Below are positions 24,378 through 33,577 of a DNA stretch of 64,000 nt, piece after piece; position 1 is the stretch's first letter; each line of letters starts with the position of its first letter. This stretch comes from Candidatus Dormiibacterota bacterium (GTDB lineage: Bacteria; Vulcanimicrobiota; Vulcanimicrobiia; Vulcanimicrobiales; Vulcanimicrobiaceae), in assembly GCA_035532835.1 (NCBI GenBank), contig DATKQG010000038.1:19144-83143 (forward strand), given 5' to 3'. The notes under the pieces were generated by a model, which had not been told where the DNA came from, searched no databases, and saw nothing but the letters and a program-made list of their open reading frames with translations. Made by a program: the position numbers and the translations under genes.

Positions 24378-25189
24378 TACGGCGTCGGCGTCCCGGTGCA
24401 GCCGCCCGACGGGCATGGGGTTGGCAGACTCGGTTCGGTCGCAGCGCTTTGCTGCACGTTTGCTAAATCCGTATTGATGGTGCCCGCGTTTGGATTTGTC
24501 GGGAGATTTCGATTCCACGGCGGCGCCATGGGATAGAGCGACTTTCCCGCTGCCTGGGACGCGCTGATGTCGGTCAGTAATGTACTTTCTGCGGCACTCA
24601 CCGGCCCCGAGCGCATGCGTGCGACCCAGCTGGCGATCGTTGAAAAATTCCAATCGTCGTAAGCTAGATTGGCCGGCGGCGTTGCGTCGGAGAATCGAAA
24701 CACGTAGAGCGCGGCTGCTGCCTGAGCCGGGTCGGTCCCAGCGCCGGGGCCGGCGCTAAGCGTGAGGTTATTGGCCGGCACCGTGCCGACGTGCTCCATC
24801 GTCCAACTCTCGGTATTAAAGCCGCTCGTAACGATGAGATAGTTGCGGCCTCCCACGAGGCTGTACGTCCCGGAAGGGATGCCGGAACTGCTACTCGGCA
24901 GAGCGATCATTCCGTTCGCATCGGTCGAAGTCTGGCCGGCGAGTGCGGTTTGGCCCGCGTCGGGCTGGCAACCACACGAAAAGACAACCGAGTCTAACGC
25001 TAGCGTCTCTGGGCCCGTGGGCCCGTTAACCTGAGCGAGGATCGCGGCGGGATTCGGCTGCGGCGTCTGCACGGGTACAACCTGCGTCGGCGTGCCCGTG
25101 GAACCCGAACCCGAACCTGAGCCTCCCCCGCCGCCGCACGCGGCGAGGAGGAAAAGTGTAGCCATGGTGGCCCAATATGTACGTTTCAT
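24377..25189 (-). CDS. Lipoprotein of unknown function with Gly/Ser linker
   Basis: A 270-residue lipoprotein. The signal MKRTYWATMATLFLLAAC ends in a clear lipobox with Cys18, followed by a run of Gly and Ser. The body has a CGCQPDAGQT motif and a strand-rich segment resembling carboxypeptidase-regulatory-like domains (DANGMIAL, GTYSLVGGRNYLIV). A C-terminal Cys pair (TPCPSGGCTG) follows. No enzyme motif is seen. It overlaps the following exported-protein gene by one base. It is divergent from the TlpA-like gene across 73 bases. Confidence 0.6.
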   Translation of the reverse strand: MKRTYWATMATLFLLAACGGGGGSGSGSGSTGTPTQVVPVQTPQPNPAAILAQVNGPTGPETLALDSVVFSCGCQPDAGQTALAGQTSTDANGMIALPSSSSGIPSGTYSLVGGRNYLIVTSGFNTESWTMEHVGTVPANNLTLSAGPGAGTDPAQAAAALYVFRFSDATPPANLAYDDWNFSTIASWVARMRSGPVSAAESTLLTDISASQAAGKSLYPMAPPWNRNLPTNPNAGTINTDLANVQQSAATEPSLPTPCPSGGCTGTPTP

Positions 25190-25262
25190 GACGCGATTGT
25201 TTCATGCGGCAGGGACGGCCGGGAGCGACGAAAAGCCCTAAAAATATGGGTAAAATGCGCCG

Positions 25263-25811
25263 ATGAGCAAGGCTCTTGTCTACGGGATCGCGTCAGCGTG
25301 CGCCGCCGCATTGGTCCTATCGGCCGCTCTCAAAGTCCCATTATTGCGCTCCGAGGCTCGTCGATTGTACGATGCGGTTCGATCCCAGCATCCACTTCGC
25401 GTCGGGGATGCATTGCCGGCCATTCATCTCACCGATTTGCGTGGTGTTCCCGTCACGTTAACGGCGCGACGCAACCGCGTCCTCGTCATCAATGTCTTTG
25501 CCACGTGGTGCGTGCCTTGTCAGAGCGAGATGCCCGCCCTGGCTGCGCTGGATCGGCACGTTCCAAGAGGCGTGGATATCGTCGGTATCGATCAAGGCGA
25601 GCCTGCAACGCGAGTATCCAGCTTCGTCCAGGCCATGAACGTCCGGTATCCGGTTCTCCTGGACGCGTCCTTGGCCACAAGCGCGCTCGGAGCTAGCCTC
25701 ATCCCGACAACCATCGTTGTGGGACCGGACGGACGCGTAACAAGCATCGTTCAGGGGCCACTCGATCTAGAGGGGTTCGGGGCACTCATTGCGCGGGTGC
25801 GCCGGCCTTAA
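25263..25811 (+). CDS. TlpA-like thioredoxin-fold membrane-anchored protein
   Basis: A 182-residue protein with an N-terminal membrane anchor (about 5-25) and a periplasmic TlpA/ResA-type domain. The redox motif is ATWCVPCQSEMPAL (CVPC). The cis-proline loop is in SLIPTTIVVGPDGRV. Such proteins reduce disulfides of cytochrome c or other envelope proteins. It is a lone + strand gene between exopolysaccharide genes. TAAAAT a few bases before the ATG suggests a near-leaderless promoter. Its end overlaps the convergent flippase gene by 26 bases. Confidence 0.85.
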   Translation: MSKALVYGIASACAAALVLSAALKVPLLRSEARRLYDAVRSQHPLRVGDALPAIHLTDLRGVPVTLTARRNRVLVINVFATWCVPCQSEMPALAALDRHVPRGVDIVGIDQGEPATRVSSFVQAMNVRYPVLLDASLATSALGASLIPTTIVVGPDGRVTSIVQGPLDLEGFGALIARVRRP

Positions 25812-27093
25812 GCGCTCGCACGCGCGCTATCAGGCCATGGAAGGCGGACACGTAGTGTTGAACGTCCCTGCGATCGATAAGAAAGAGGCGGTGCATGGGC
25901 ACGTTGGTTATTCTGCAAAAATAGACCGCCGCGATCGCCAGCGAAATGGAATACGACGCCGACGTACCGATCGCTCCCGCTACCATGCCAAAGCGGTGAA
26001 TCAGCGCAATGGTTACGAGCGCGCACGACAGGGTTGAAACGCCTAGTATGACGGTCATGACCCCCGGCTTACCCACCTGTTGGACGAGAAACGTTCCAAA
26101 AAACGGCGTCGAGCAATAGGCGATAATACCGGGTAGCAGCCATCGAAGCACTTCGCCGGCGGGAGTAAAACGCGGGCCGTACATCGCGGTGATTAACGGC
26201 GGCCCCGCAAAGAAGAGAATCAAGGCTCCCGCACCCACGACCGTAAAGGCGTGCCGTACGCACGTTGCGGTAAGCTCCGCTGCTCGTTCGAAGCTTCCGG
26301 AGCAGACCAGACCGAAGGTGGACGATGCCAGCGGCTGGCTCAGATGCCACAGCATCTGCCCGACCCCGATCGCAACCGTATAAATTCCAAGGGCCGGGGC
26401 GCCCAAAAACGCGAAGACGATGAAGATGTCGATCTGGTAGTTCAGCGCGGCAACGAGTTGGTTGAGGGTCGCTTTGGTGCCAAACTGCAGTTGGCGCTTT
26501 ACTGCGGCCGCGACGTTATCGGCCGGCCCGTCGTATCGGCGCGATATGTAAAAGGAACGGACCGAGAGCGCCGCATAGACGGCGATCCAACAGCCAAACA
26601 GTATGTCCAAGGTAGCGTGAAAGAGAACGCACGCCACAAACGCCGCGGCGAAAAAAAGCGTGGTGAGCAATAAATTTTGAACGTTTTGCGTACGAACGTC
26701 GCCATCCGCCAGCGGAAAGGCTAGAGACGTCTGGTTGAATAGAGCAAACGGAAATACGGCCGCGACCACGAGCAAGAGCGGTTGGTGCAATGCGACCGAT
26801 GCGATCGTAAGGGCGATGGCCAGCGACGCCGCGATGACGGTCATAACTCGACGAAGCGCGTGCAGCACGGTACCGCTTGCGATCTTTAGGCGGCCATATT
26901 GGTACGAGACGGCTGCCGATTGGCCGGACGAAACCGTCAGAAGCAGGCCCAGCACCGCCGCGACGTAGCTAAAGAGCCCTTTGTCGCCCGGGCCGAGCGT
27001 GCGCGCGATCACGATGCCGGTTGCGACCCCGGCGGCTTGAGCAAGCAAACGGATGGCGAGCGTCTCGGCAGATTTAGAAACGATGCTGGGCAC
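25786..27093 (-). CDS. Wzx-type oligosaccharide flippase
   Basis: A 435-residue integral membrane protein of the MATE/MOP polysaccharide transporter family. About 12 hydrophobic helices are visible. The N-terminus (SAETLAIRLLAQAAGVATGI, then ARTLGPGDKGLFSY) is typical of O-antigen flippases. It would move the undecaprenyl-linked repeat unit to the periplasm. The start is GTG. The upstream TATGGT lies only a few bases away, suggesting little or no leader. The upstream terminator at 27176 separates it from the sugar-phosphate transferase gene. Confidence 0.87.
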   Translation of the reverse strand: MPSIVSKSAETLAIRLLAQAAGVATGIVIARTLGPGDKGLFSYVAAVLGLLLTVSSGQSAAVSYQYGRLKIASGTVLHALRRVMTVIAASLAIALTIASVALHQPLLLVVAAVFPFALFNQTSLAFPLADGDVRTQNVQNLLLTTLFFAAAFVACVLFHATLDILFGCWIAVYAALSVRSFYISRRYDGPADNVAAAVKRQLQFGTKATLNQLVAALNYQIDIFIVFAFLGAPALGIYTVAIGVGQMLWHLSQPLASSTFGLVCSGSFERAAELTATCVRHAFTVVGAGALILFFAGPPLITAMYGPRFTPAGEVLRWLLPGIIAYCSTPFFGTFLVQQVGKPGVMTVILGVSTLSCALVTIALIHRFGMVAGAIGTSASYSISLAIAAVYFCRITNVPMHRLFLIDRRDVQHYVSAFHGLIARVRALKAGAPAQ

Positions 27094-27175
27094 CCCTATA
27101 CCATATCAGCTCTTCGGTGCGCGTTGGCCCTAGGTGGCGGTAGGAACCCTTGGGGCTTTCGTCCTTGCCGAAAGT

Positions 27176-27214
27176 AAAAAGGCCCGAACCCGGAGGCTCG
27201 AGCCTTTTGTTTTT
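27176..27214. terminator. Intrinsic terminator between the initiating transferase and the flippase
   Basis: Arms AAAGGCCCGAACC and GGCTCGAGCCTTT form a 13-base stem with two G-U pairs and a 4-base loop. A-rich and T-rich runs flank it on either side (TTTTGTTTTT on the + strand, TTTTTAC on the - strand). It lies 16 bases past the stop of the - strand sugar-phosphate transferase gene. Confidence 0.8.
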
Positions 27215-27229
27215 CGTTCGCTACGGATT

Positions 27230-28711
27230 CTAGCGGGCCGAAGCGAAGAAAACTTCCGTCGCGGTTTTGAAGATGAGCGAGAGGTCGAGAAGCAGCGACC
27301 AGTTTTCTAGATAGAACAGATCGTAGCTGAGCTTTTCGCCGATATCCGATTCTTGTAGTGTGCGTGCCATGTGCAGTTGGCTCCAGCCGGTGATCCCGGG
27401 CCGCACGAAATGCCGTTCGTCGTAACGCGGAAGCGTTCGGCGAAAAACCTCGACAAAATAGGGTCGCTCGGGCCGCGGCCCGACGACCGACATCTCGCCG
27501 CGGAGCACGTTGATAAATTGCGGAAGTTCGTCCAGGCTGGTGCGGCGCAGGAAGCGGCCGAGCCGCGTTACGCGAGTATCGCCCGGGCGCACCCACACCG
27601 GCCCGCTTTCGACCTCGGCATTCGCGCTCATCGAACGAAACTTGAGCATCTCAAACGGCTTTCCGAATTGGCCCACGCGGGTCTGAGCATACAAGACGGG
27701 GCCTTTATCGACGAGCCTAATCGCCAGAGCGATGATACCCATGGGGATCGCCGCTACCGCGAGGGCGGTCGTGGCGACCGCGATATCCAGCAGGCGCTTG
27801 AGAAAGCCGGCGAGCGGCGTGCAGGCTCGCAGGGAGCGTGGCACGAGCAGCGCCTGTTGACCTTGTAGGCGCAGGTCCAGAGAATAAGCGTGGGAGACGA
27901 CGCGCGGAAGCGCAAACGCGATATCCATGCTGTAGCGTTGTGCGACGCTTACCAGCACCGGGATGAAATCCGGAGGGAGAAGCTCCGTGAGCAGCAATCG
28001 CTGGCACCCGTGCGATACCGCACGTAAAAACCAGTCGGCGCTCGTGACCGTCGCTTCGTTTGCGACGTTTTTCGAAAACGTCTCTTCTACGGGATCGATG
28101 AATATTTGAAACACGCGGCAGGATGCCGGGAAGTTGAGCGAGTGGATCGCGGCTTCGACCCTATCCTTGCACCCGACGACCGCAACGCATTCCGTCCGCG
28201 GCATGAGAACCGTGTTCCGCAGTGCATGCAAAGCGGCGCGGACGCTACCGACACCAACCACGGCGAGCCCCAACGAAAGAAGGAGCATCAAGCGCGATGT
28301 GGATACCGCCGGCCAAAGAGTAAACAAGGCGAACTGCGGGACGACGCCGATGCAGAGAGCCGCCGCGGAGTAGTACACTTCGTCCTTGGTCGAAAGCGCA
28401 AACGTGCATTTGTAGAGGCCCAGGCGCTGAAACGTAATGAGCCAAATAGCGATGAAGATGATTGCCGTATGTGAAAAAACGTAATACGTGTCGGCCACGG
28501 ATTCCGTGCCCTGGACGATGGAGGCGGCAAGGTAGGTCGAGATGAGGAACATGCAGATGTCGGCGCCGACGAGCACGGCGATCGAACTGCGTGAGAAACT
28601 CGCTGGCTTCTGTTGCGGTTTTGCGGTACTGATCTGGCGTTCTAGGAGTTCGCGGGCCGGGCTCGATACCTGAGGATCGGGCGACCCCTTGGGAATAACC
28701 ATTGCTGCCAT
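27230..28711 (-). CDS. Undecaprenyl-phosphate sugar phosphotransferase (WbaP/WcaJ-like PGT)
   Basis: A 493-residue polyprenyl glycosylphosphotransferase that starts repeat-unit synthesis by moving a sugar-1-phosphate onto undecaprenyl phosphate. Four N-terminal membrane helices (about 45-150), a central CoA-binding-like domain and a C-terminal bacterial sugar transferase domain (about 300-493) are present. The latter has LKRLLDIAVATTALA (re-entrant helix), FEMLKFRSM, RRTSLDELPQFINVLRGEMS, VGPRPERP and RPGITGWSQ. The sugar is not predictable from sequence. The gene is divergent from the GT4 gene at 28834. Confidence 0.93.
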   Translation of the reverse strand: MAAMVIPKGSPDPQVSSPARELLERQISTAKPQQKPASFSRSSIAVLVGADICMFLISTYLAASIVQGTESVADTYYVFSHTAIIFIAIWLITFQRLGLYKCTFALSTKDEVYYSAAALCIGVVPQFALFTLWPAVSTSRLMLLLSLGLAVVGVGSVRAALHALRNTVLMPRTECVAVVGCKDRVEAAIHSLNFPASCRVFQIFIDPVEETFSKNVANEATVTSADWFLRAVSHGCQRLLLTELLPPDFIPVLVSVAQRYSMDIAFALPRVVSHAYSLDLRLQGQQALLVPRSLRACTPLAGFLKRLLDIAVATTALAVAAIPMGIIALAIRLVDKGPVLYAQTRVGQFGKPFEMLKFRSMSANAEVESGPVWVRPGDTRVTRLGRFLRRTSLDELPQFINVLRGEMSVVGPRPERPYFVEVFRRTLPRYDERHFVRPGITGWSQLHMARTLQESDIGEKLSYDLFYLENWSLLLDLSLIFKTATEVFFASAR

Positions 28712-28833
28712 GGCACAAGCGTACGCAGAAGCGTTACTGGTCCATAGAGACCTCCAGGGTGGACGAAGGCCTCCAATGCACCACGACCACAGGACTCAAG
28801 GATACCCAAAAGCCCTAACGCAAAGCCTGCACG

Positions 28834-30057
28834 ATGGACACGCTACACGATTCGCGCCGCATTCTGGTGATCACGCAGTTTTTTCCGCCCGAGACCGGGG
28901 CGGCAAGCCACCGCGTCGGCGCATTTGTGAGTCGTTTAGCGGAGCGAGGCCACGAGGTAACCGTGGTCACCACCCACCCCAGTTGGCCGACGGGTGAGTT
29001 AACCGAGCCGTATCGGCGGAAGCTCTGGAGGCACATGCGGCGGGCCGACGGCGTGCACGTTCTCTCCGTCTGGTCGTATGTAACCCGATCGTTCTCCCGG
29101 CGCTCCAAGCTGGCCAATATGTTGACGTCGGCGCTAACGTGTTCCATCGCCGCGTTGTGCCGTACGCACAGGGCGGATATCGTATACGTGAGTTCGCCGC
29201 CGATTACGCTGGCGCTTCCGGCTCTGCTCGCGAGCTTCCGGCACCGTGCCAAACTCGTGGTCGACGTTCGGGACGTCTACCCGGAGGTAGCGGCGCGTAT
29301 CGGCGAGTGGAGCGAATCCGGGGCCTTGTACCGCGTCGTCGGGCACGTTGCGAAGGCTCTATATCGCAGGGCGGCGCTCGTCACATGCGTGACGGAAACG
29401 TGCGCGGAGGCGATCCGCGCCCGCTCCGGAGGGCATACGAACGTACGGATCATTCCCAACGGATACGATGTGGTGACCCCTGCCTCGGAAGCCCCGTTCG
29501 TGAAAGGGCCGGGAGAATTCGTCGCATCGTATACGGGCAACCTCGGGCTAGCGATCGGCGCCGATATCATGGTGCGCGCCGCGCATCTGCTGCGGAACGA
29601 TTCGCGATTCAAGCTGGTGTTGGTCGGCGACGGCGCCGAGCGCGAACGCATCCTGGAGCTGATCGGGGAGCTACAGCTCACGAACGTCGTTCTGTTAGGG
29701 GCGCTCGACCGTCAGCGCACGTTTGCTGTCCAGGCGCTCTCCGACGTGTGCGTGATCCCGTTGCGCAAGGGCGTCGTGGACAGCTTGCCGACCAAAATGA
29801 TGGACGCGTTAGCGCTTTCGCGGCCGATCATCGTCTGTGCCGACGGCGAAGCCAAACGATTCGTCGAGGCCGCACACGGCGGCGTGGCCGTTCCGCCGGA
29901 GGATCCTCGCGCGCTGGCCGACGCGCTGACACGGTTTGCGCGCGATCCGCGTGCGTTATCGGAAATGGGAAAAAGCGGCCGGAGTTTCGTACAGGAGCGC
30001 TACAATCGGGCCGGACTGGCGGAAGCGTTCTGCGCCGAGATAGCGCTGCTGTGCTGA
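28834..30057 (+). CDS. GT4 glycosyltransferase (WbuB-like)
   Basis: A 407-residue GT-B enzyme. The N-terminal acceptor domain begins ILVITQFFPPETGAASHRVG and contains VVTTHPSWPTGEL, typical of the WbuB/WcaI group. The C-terminal donor domain has SYTGNLGLAIGADIMV, LVGDGAERERI and the loop LPTKMMDALALSRPIIV with the donor-phosphate-binding residues. A retaining mechanism is expected. It is the only + strand glycosyltransferase in this part of the locus. Its 3' end overlaps the opposite-strand transferase gene by 58 bases. Confidence 0.88.
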   Translation: MDTLHDSRRILVITQFFPPETGAASHRVGAFVSRLAERGHEVTVVTTHPSWPTGELTEPYRRKLWRHMRRADGVHVLSVWSYVTRSFSRRSKLANMLTSALTCSIAALCRTHRADIVYVSSPPITLALPALLASFRHRAKLVVDVRDVYPEVAARIGEWSESGALYRVVGHVAKALYRRAALVTCVTETCAEAIRARSGGHTNVRIIPNGYDVVTPASEAPFVKGPGEFVASYTGNLGLAIGADIMVRAAHLLRNDSRFKLVLVGDGAERERILELIGELQLTNVVLLGALDRQRTFAVQALSDVCVIPLRKGVVDSLPTKMMDALALSRPIIVCADGEAKRFVEAAHGGVAVPPEDPRALADALTRFARDPRALSEMGKSGRSFVQERYNRAGLAEAFCAEIALLC

Positions 30058-31238
30058 ACGGCGCTCTGCATCAGATACGTCAGGCGGCGGACGTTGGTGG
30101 ATGCGTCGTAATGCGCTTCGACGTGCCGGCGAGCCGCCGTTCCCATAGACTGTGCTAGGAACGGATCGTCGAGCAGCCTTCGCATCGCTTCCGTAAGTTC
30201 GTCGACATGATCGCGTCGAACGAGCATCCCGTGCGGGTGGAAGACCAACTCTCGTACGGAGCCGCTATCGGTTGCGATGCAGGGGATACCGGCGGCCATG
30301 GCCTCGATCAACGAGACGGGCACGCCTTCTTTCAACGAGCCCTTTTGGATGCTCGTCAAGACCACTGCGCGGTATGTTCCCGCTTGCATCAGGTCGATCA
30401 AATCGTCGTGTTCCACGTGGCCCAGCAGGCGAACGTCATGCTGCAAGTCCAGACGCAGAATGCTCTGTTCGATGTGAGCGCGCAACGGTCCATCCCCCGC
30501 TAGATCCAATCGAAAATGGCGGCCGGCGCGACGTAATTGCGAGCATGCCTCCAGGAGCGCGTCGTGCCCCTTCACCGGTACGAACGATGCGGCACACAAG
30601 AACGCAGGCTCTTGGCGCGGAGTATCGATGCTTGCAACGTTCGGCAAACGGACCCCTACTCGAACGCACTCGATCGAATCGTGCCGGCCGCTCTTGTCGC
30701 GCAACGCACTCGCGCCTTCCTGCGAAATCGCGCGGATGAATGCCGCCGAACGGCATTTGTTCTTCGTCATGTTCCGCGCGTAAATATCCCAGCGATGCGC
30801 GCTCGCACTCCAGGAGATGCCAAGCACCTGCGCGATGACGAATGCAGCGGTCGCCGGGGTCGAAAGCCAGTATGCGTGGACGTGGTCGATCGCGGCGAGA
30901 CGAAACTGTCGCGCCAGATAGAGCGAACGCGGGAAGATCGCCAGGTTTTTCAATAACGATAGGAGCGACTCGGAATGCAGCGCGACGGCGCGCAGCGCGC
31001 CGAGCGTGCGGAGCGGAGATCTCGCGCATTCCACCGCGGCATCTCGCGCGACGCGAAGGCGCCCGGGGAGACGTATCGCGTGCGCTCGGCTTCGAAAGAA
31101 ACGCTCGTTGCCGGACGAATGCAACGGCGCCAGCACCAAGTCATCAACGTCCGCCAAGAGCGCCCGTTCCTCGGCGGCGAAGAAGGCTTCGGCCGAGCGG
31201 CTAAACGGGTATTTGCTGGTAATGACGGCGATGCGCAC
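30000..31238 (-). CDS. GT4-type glycosyltransferase
   Basis: A 412-residue GT-B transferase. The N-terminal domain starts RIAVITSKYPFSRSAEAFFAAE. The C-terminal donor domain carries FVPVKGHDALLEAC, LAGDGPLRAHIEQ, VRLLGHVEHDDLIDLM and EGVPVSLIEAMAAGIPCIATD, with the conserved Glu pair of GT4 enzymes. The start is GTG, 17 bases after the preceding transferase stop. The last about 25 residues (Ser/Ala-rich) extend past the domain and overlap the convergent WbuB-like gene. Donor and acceptor are unknown. Confidence 0.87.
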   Translation of the reverse strand: MRIAVITSKYPFSRSAEAFFAAEERALLADVDDLVLAPLHSSGNERFFRSRAHAIRLPGRLRVARDAAVECARSPLRTLGALRAVALHSESLLSLLKNLAIFPRSLYLARQFRLAAIDHVHAYWLSTPATAAFVIAQVLGISWSASAHRWDIYARNMTKNKCRSAAFIRAISQEGASALRDKSGRHDSIECVRVGVRLPNVASIDTPRQEPAFLCAASFVPVKGHDALLEACSQLRRAGRHFRLDLAGDGPLRAHIEQSILRLDLQHDVRLLGHVEHDDLIDLMQAGTYRAVVLTSIQKGSLKEGVPVSLIEAMAAGIPCIATDSGSVRELVFHPHGMLVRRDHVDELTEAMRRLLDDPFLAQSMGTAARRHVEAHYDASTNVRRLTYLMQSAVQHSSAISAQNASASPARL

Positions 31239-31255
31239 CGCGAACCTAGACGATC

Positions 31256-32497
31256 TTACGTTTCACGAATCGCCGCCGTGGATGCCGAATCCAACAGGCC
31301 GGCGAACGCGCGTGCCATTTGACGAGCGTCGAATGGCTTCCACTGGGGATTCTGTACGAATTCATGCCGGCCGCTTTGATAGCCCTCGTAGAGTTGCACG
31401 AGTGCGTCGGCACACGCGCAGGCGTCTGCCGCGAACAGACCGATGCCGCTTTCTTGCAGCAAGGGCCGCAGGACACTGTTCGCGGGTCCGATCGCAAGGA
31501 TGGGGCGGCGCGCCGAAATATATTCGAAAATCTTGCTTCCGAATTCGCCGGCAGTACGCGGGTCCATGTTGAGCAGGATGAGAAGCACGGCGGCCTGACG
31601 TTGCTTGCGCACGACCTCGTCGCGAGGAATGATGCCGCTCGCATTCACGCAATCGGCGACGTCGAACGCTTGCGCGCGCTCGCGAATGTAAATCTCGTCG
31701 GGACCGTAGAAATCGGTCGTTACGAGACGTCCCGCAGCGTGCTGCCGGTCTCGTAGTTGACGGATTGCGGCGAAGAGCGGATCGGGGCAACGCTTACCGT
31801 TGTACAGGAGCCCCGTGTAACAGATAGTGAATGCCGTGGGCGCCGAGGACTCGATCGGAGCCTCGGCGACGACGTCGGGCCCATTGGGGATCACGTGAAT
31901 CGATGCCGCGGGCAACAAGCGCTTCAATGTGTCCTGCAGTGCCGGCGCTACGATGCTGATGCTTGAGGCATACCGCATGACGGTTCGCTCGAGGACGGCG
32001 GAAAGCGGGCCGCTCCGTATGACGTTTTGGTAGGGGTTCCCGGTCCACAGATCGCGATAATCCGCGACCCAAGGGATGCGGAAACGTTTGGAAAGCAAGG
32101 CTGCGGCGAGATGAGCGGAGTGCGGCGGCCCGGTCGAGAGCAGCGCGTGGTATTGCCTGCGCCCAATCAGCCGAGTCGCGGCGGAGGTCGCGGCCGGAAG
32201 CCAACCGACCTGTCGGTCCGGAAAGCATAAAAAGCCTGCGCTCTCACGTAAGATGGCTCCGGCAAAGCTTCGTTTTGGAACGTTCGGGGAGGCCACAACC
32301 GTGCGGGCTTTCGACGGGCTTAAGCGGTCGCGTACGCGGACCACGTCAGCCGTCGACTGACACCCGGCAAGCTCTCTCGATACGACGTCGACATTCCAAC
32401 CAAGCTCGGAGAGATATTTTTTCATATAACCGGCGCGTAGCGCTCCCGCTTCGGGTTCCGGCGGAAAATAATACGAGAGCAGCAGTGCGTTTCTCAT
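31256..32497 (-). CDS. Glycosyltransferase (GT-B fold)
   Basis: A 413-residue GT-B enzyme. It begins NALLLSYYFPPEPEAGALRA, common in exopolysaccharide transferases. Later stretches include LLSTGPPHSAHLAAALL, VADYRDLWTGNPY and the donor-domain motif EFGSKIFEYISARRPILAIGP, where FEY-x-x-x-RP binds the nucleotide sugar. It overlaps the FemAB-like gene by 4 bases upstream and lies 17 bases before the next transferase. The three genes form a - strand operon. Specificity is not predictable. Confidence 0.85.
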   Translation of the reverse strand: MRNALLLSYYFPPEPEAGALRAGYMKKYLSELGWNVDVVSRELAGCQSTADVVRVRDRLSPSKARTVVASPNVPKRSFAGAILRESAGFLCFPDRQVGWLPAATSAATRLIGRRQYHALLSTGPPHSAHLAAALLSKRFRIPWVADYRDLWTGNPYQNVIRSGPLSAVLERTVMRYASSISIVAPALQDTLKRLLPAASIHVIPNGPDVVAEAPIESSAPTAFTICYTGLLYNGKRCPDPLFAAIRQLRDRQHAAGRLVTTDFYGPDEIYIRERAQAFDVADCVNASGIIPRDEVVRKQRQAAVLLILLNMDPRTAGEFGSKIFEYISARRPILAIGPANSVLRPLLQESGIGLFAADACACADALVQLYEGYQSGRHEFVQNPQWKPFDARQMARAFAGLLDSASTAAIRET

Positions 32498-33543
32498 GAG
32501 GCTCGAACTCGCAGAAGCTGCTTCGCACGCTCCACCAAGGCCGAGCGCGCAGACTGGGATCGATGCGTCCCATATGCGATCAGGCGCGCCCCGAGCCCAC
32601 GTTTGAAGCGCTCGACGCCCGGGAGCCCTTCGCTGGCACCAAGGTTATACCAGCGAACACCGCGCGCGCAGGCCTGCTGCATCATGGCGGAGTTGAGCGC
32701 ATTGCTGGGACGCATCGTGCCGAATTCGGCGCGCATCGCAGCCGAAAAGAAAAACGCTTCCGAGCGTCCGTACAGCATCACGCCGCCGGCAATCACTTGA
32801 TTGTCGAGCTTCGCGAACCAGAACTCAACATCAGACGACCCGTGCAAAGCTTCGAATAACGCGGCCGGAATGGCGGGCTTATCCAATCCCCATCGCTCGC
32901 TGGCATCGCACAGCAGCGCGTAGTACGCGCCGACGGCATCGCTGGAACGATCGATTTCACACCTCACGCCGCGCCGAAACGCTTGCCCCGCCATGCGGCG
33001 AGCCCGGCCGTCCCATCCGGCAATGACCGCTTCGAACCCGGCGGTCAAATCGACGGCGGCCGTGGAAAAGCATGGATCGCCGGCCGGGGGAAGCCCCGGG
33101 TCCAGCGGCCACAGCGTCAGCGCCACTCTGTCGCCGATCGAACCGAGTGCGCGAACCAGCGATTCGTAGTGCGCCGGTACGAGTTCGCCGCCGGTCACGG
33201 GTAATAATGCAGTGTACGAACCCAGCGGCATGCCCGCGTATTCGTTAAGCCGCAGGCGCGACCGCGAGCGCATTAACGGGAGAATGCATTCCATTCCGTC
33301 CGAAAAGCGCACGCGCACGGGCGAACTGAGAAGCCCCGGAAAGGCAGCCGCACAGGCGGCAGCCCACGAGGTGGTCGCAAAGAACGTCGCCGGAGGAGAG
33401 GCGCGCTGCGCGTCTTCCCAGTCGCCGGTACGTGCGGGCTGAATACCCACAACAGAAATCCGTTGGTCCACGCTTGTAGCATGCCTCAAAATTGCGCCAG
33501 AGCCGTGGGACTTTTGAGACCTATCGAAGGGCCGAGCGTCCAT
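32494..33543 (-). CDS. FemAB/BioF2-like GNAT acetyltransferase
   Basis: About 349 residues with two tandem GNAT-like halves, as in the CelD/BioF2-like acetyltransferase group often found in exopolysaccharide operons. Visible features are TSWAAACAAAFPG near the start, MAGQAFRRGVRCEID (helix of the first half) and the YYALLCDASERWG segment. VIAGGVMLYGRSEAFFFSAA and WYNLGASEGLPGVERFKRGLGA mark the acyl-donor-proximal end. The start is uncertain; ATG at 33543 was picked, with further ATGs at 33579 and 33618. The latter two fall in the promoter region or coding sequence of the divergent gene. It probably acylates an amino sugar or peptide. Confidence 0.75.
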   Translation of the reverse strand: MDARPFDRSQKSHGSGAILRHATSVDQRISVVGIQPARTGDWEDAQRASPPATFFATTSWAAACAAAFPGLLSSPVRVRFSDGMECILPLMRSRSRLRLNEYAGMPLGSYTALLPVTGGELVPAHYESLVRALGSIGDRVALTLWPLDPGLPPAGDPCFSTAAVDLTAGFEAVIAGWDGRARRMAGQAFRRGVRCEIDRSSDAVGAYYALLCDASERWGLDKPAIPAALFEALHGSSDVEFWFAKLDNQVIAGGVMLYGRSEAFFFSAAMRAEFGTMRPSNALNSAMMQQACARGVRWYNLGASEGLPGVERFKRGLGARLIAYGTHRSQSARSALVERAKQLLRVRAS

Positions 33544-33577
33544 CGCATTTTCGGGTTGCCGATGTAAGATATGAACC

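Noticed and set aside
27136..27143. GGCGGTAG, identical to the core of the ops/JUMPstart element of polysaccharide operons
   Set aside because: It is on the + strand, while the adjacent polysaccharide genes are on the - strand. An 8-base match in GC-rich DNA is likely by chance.
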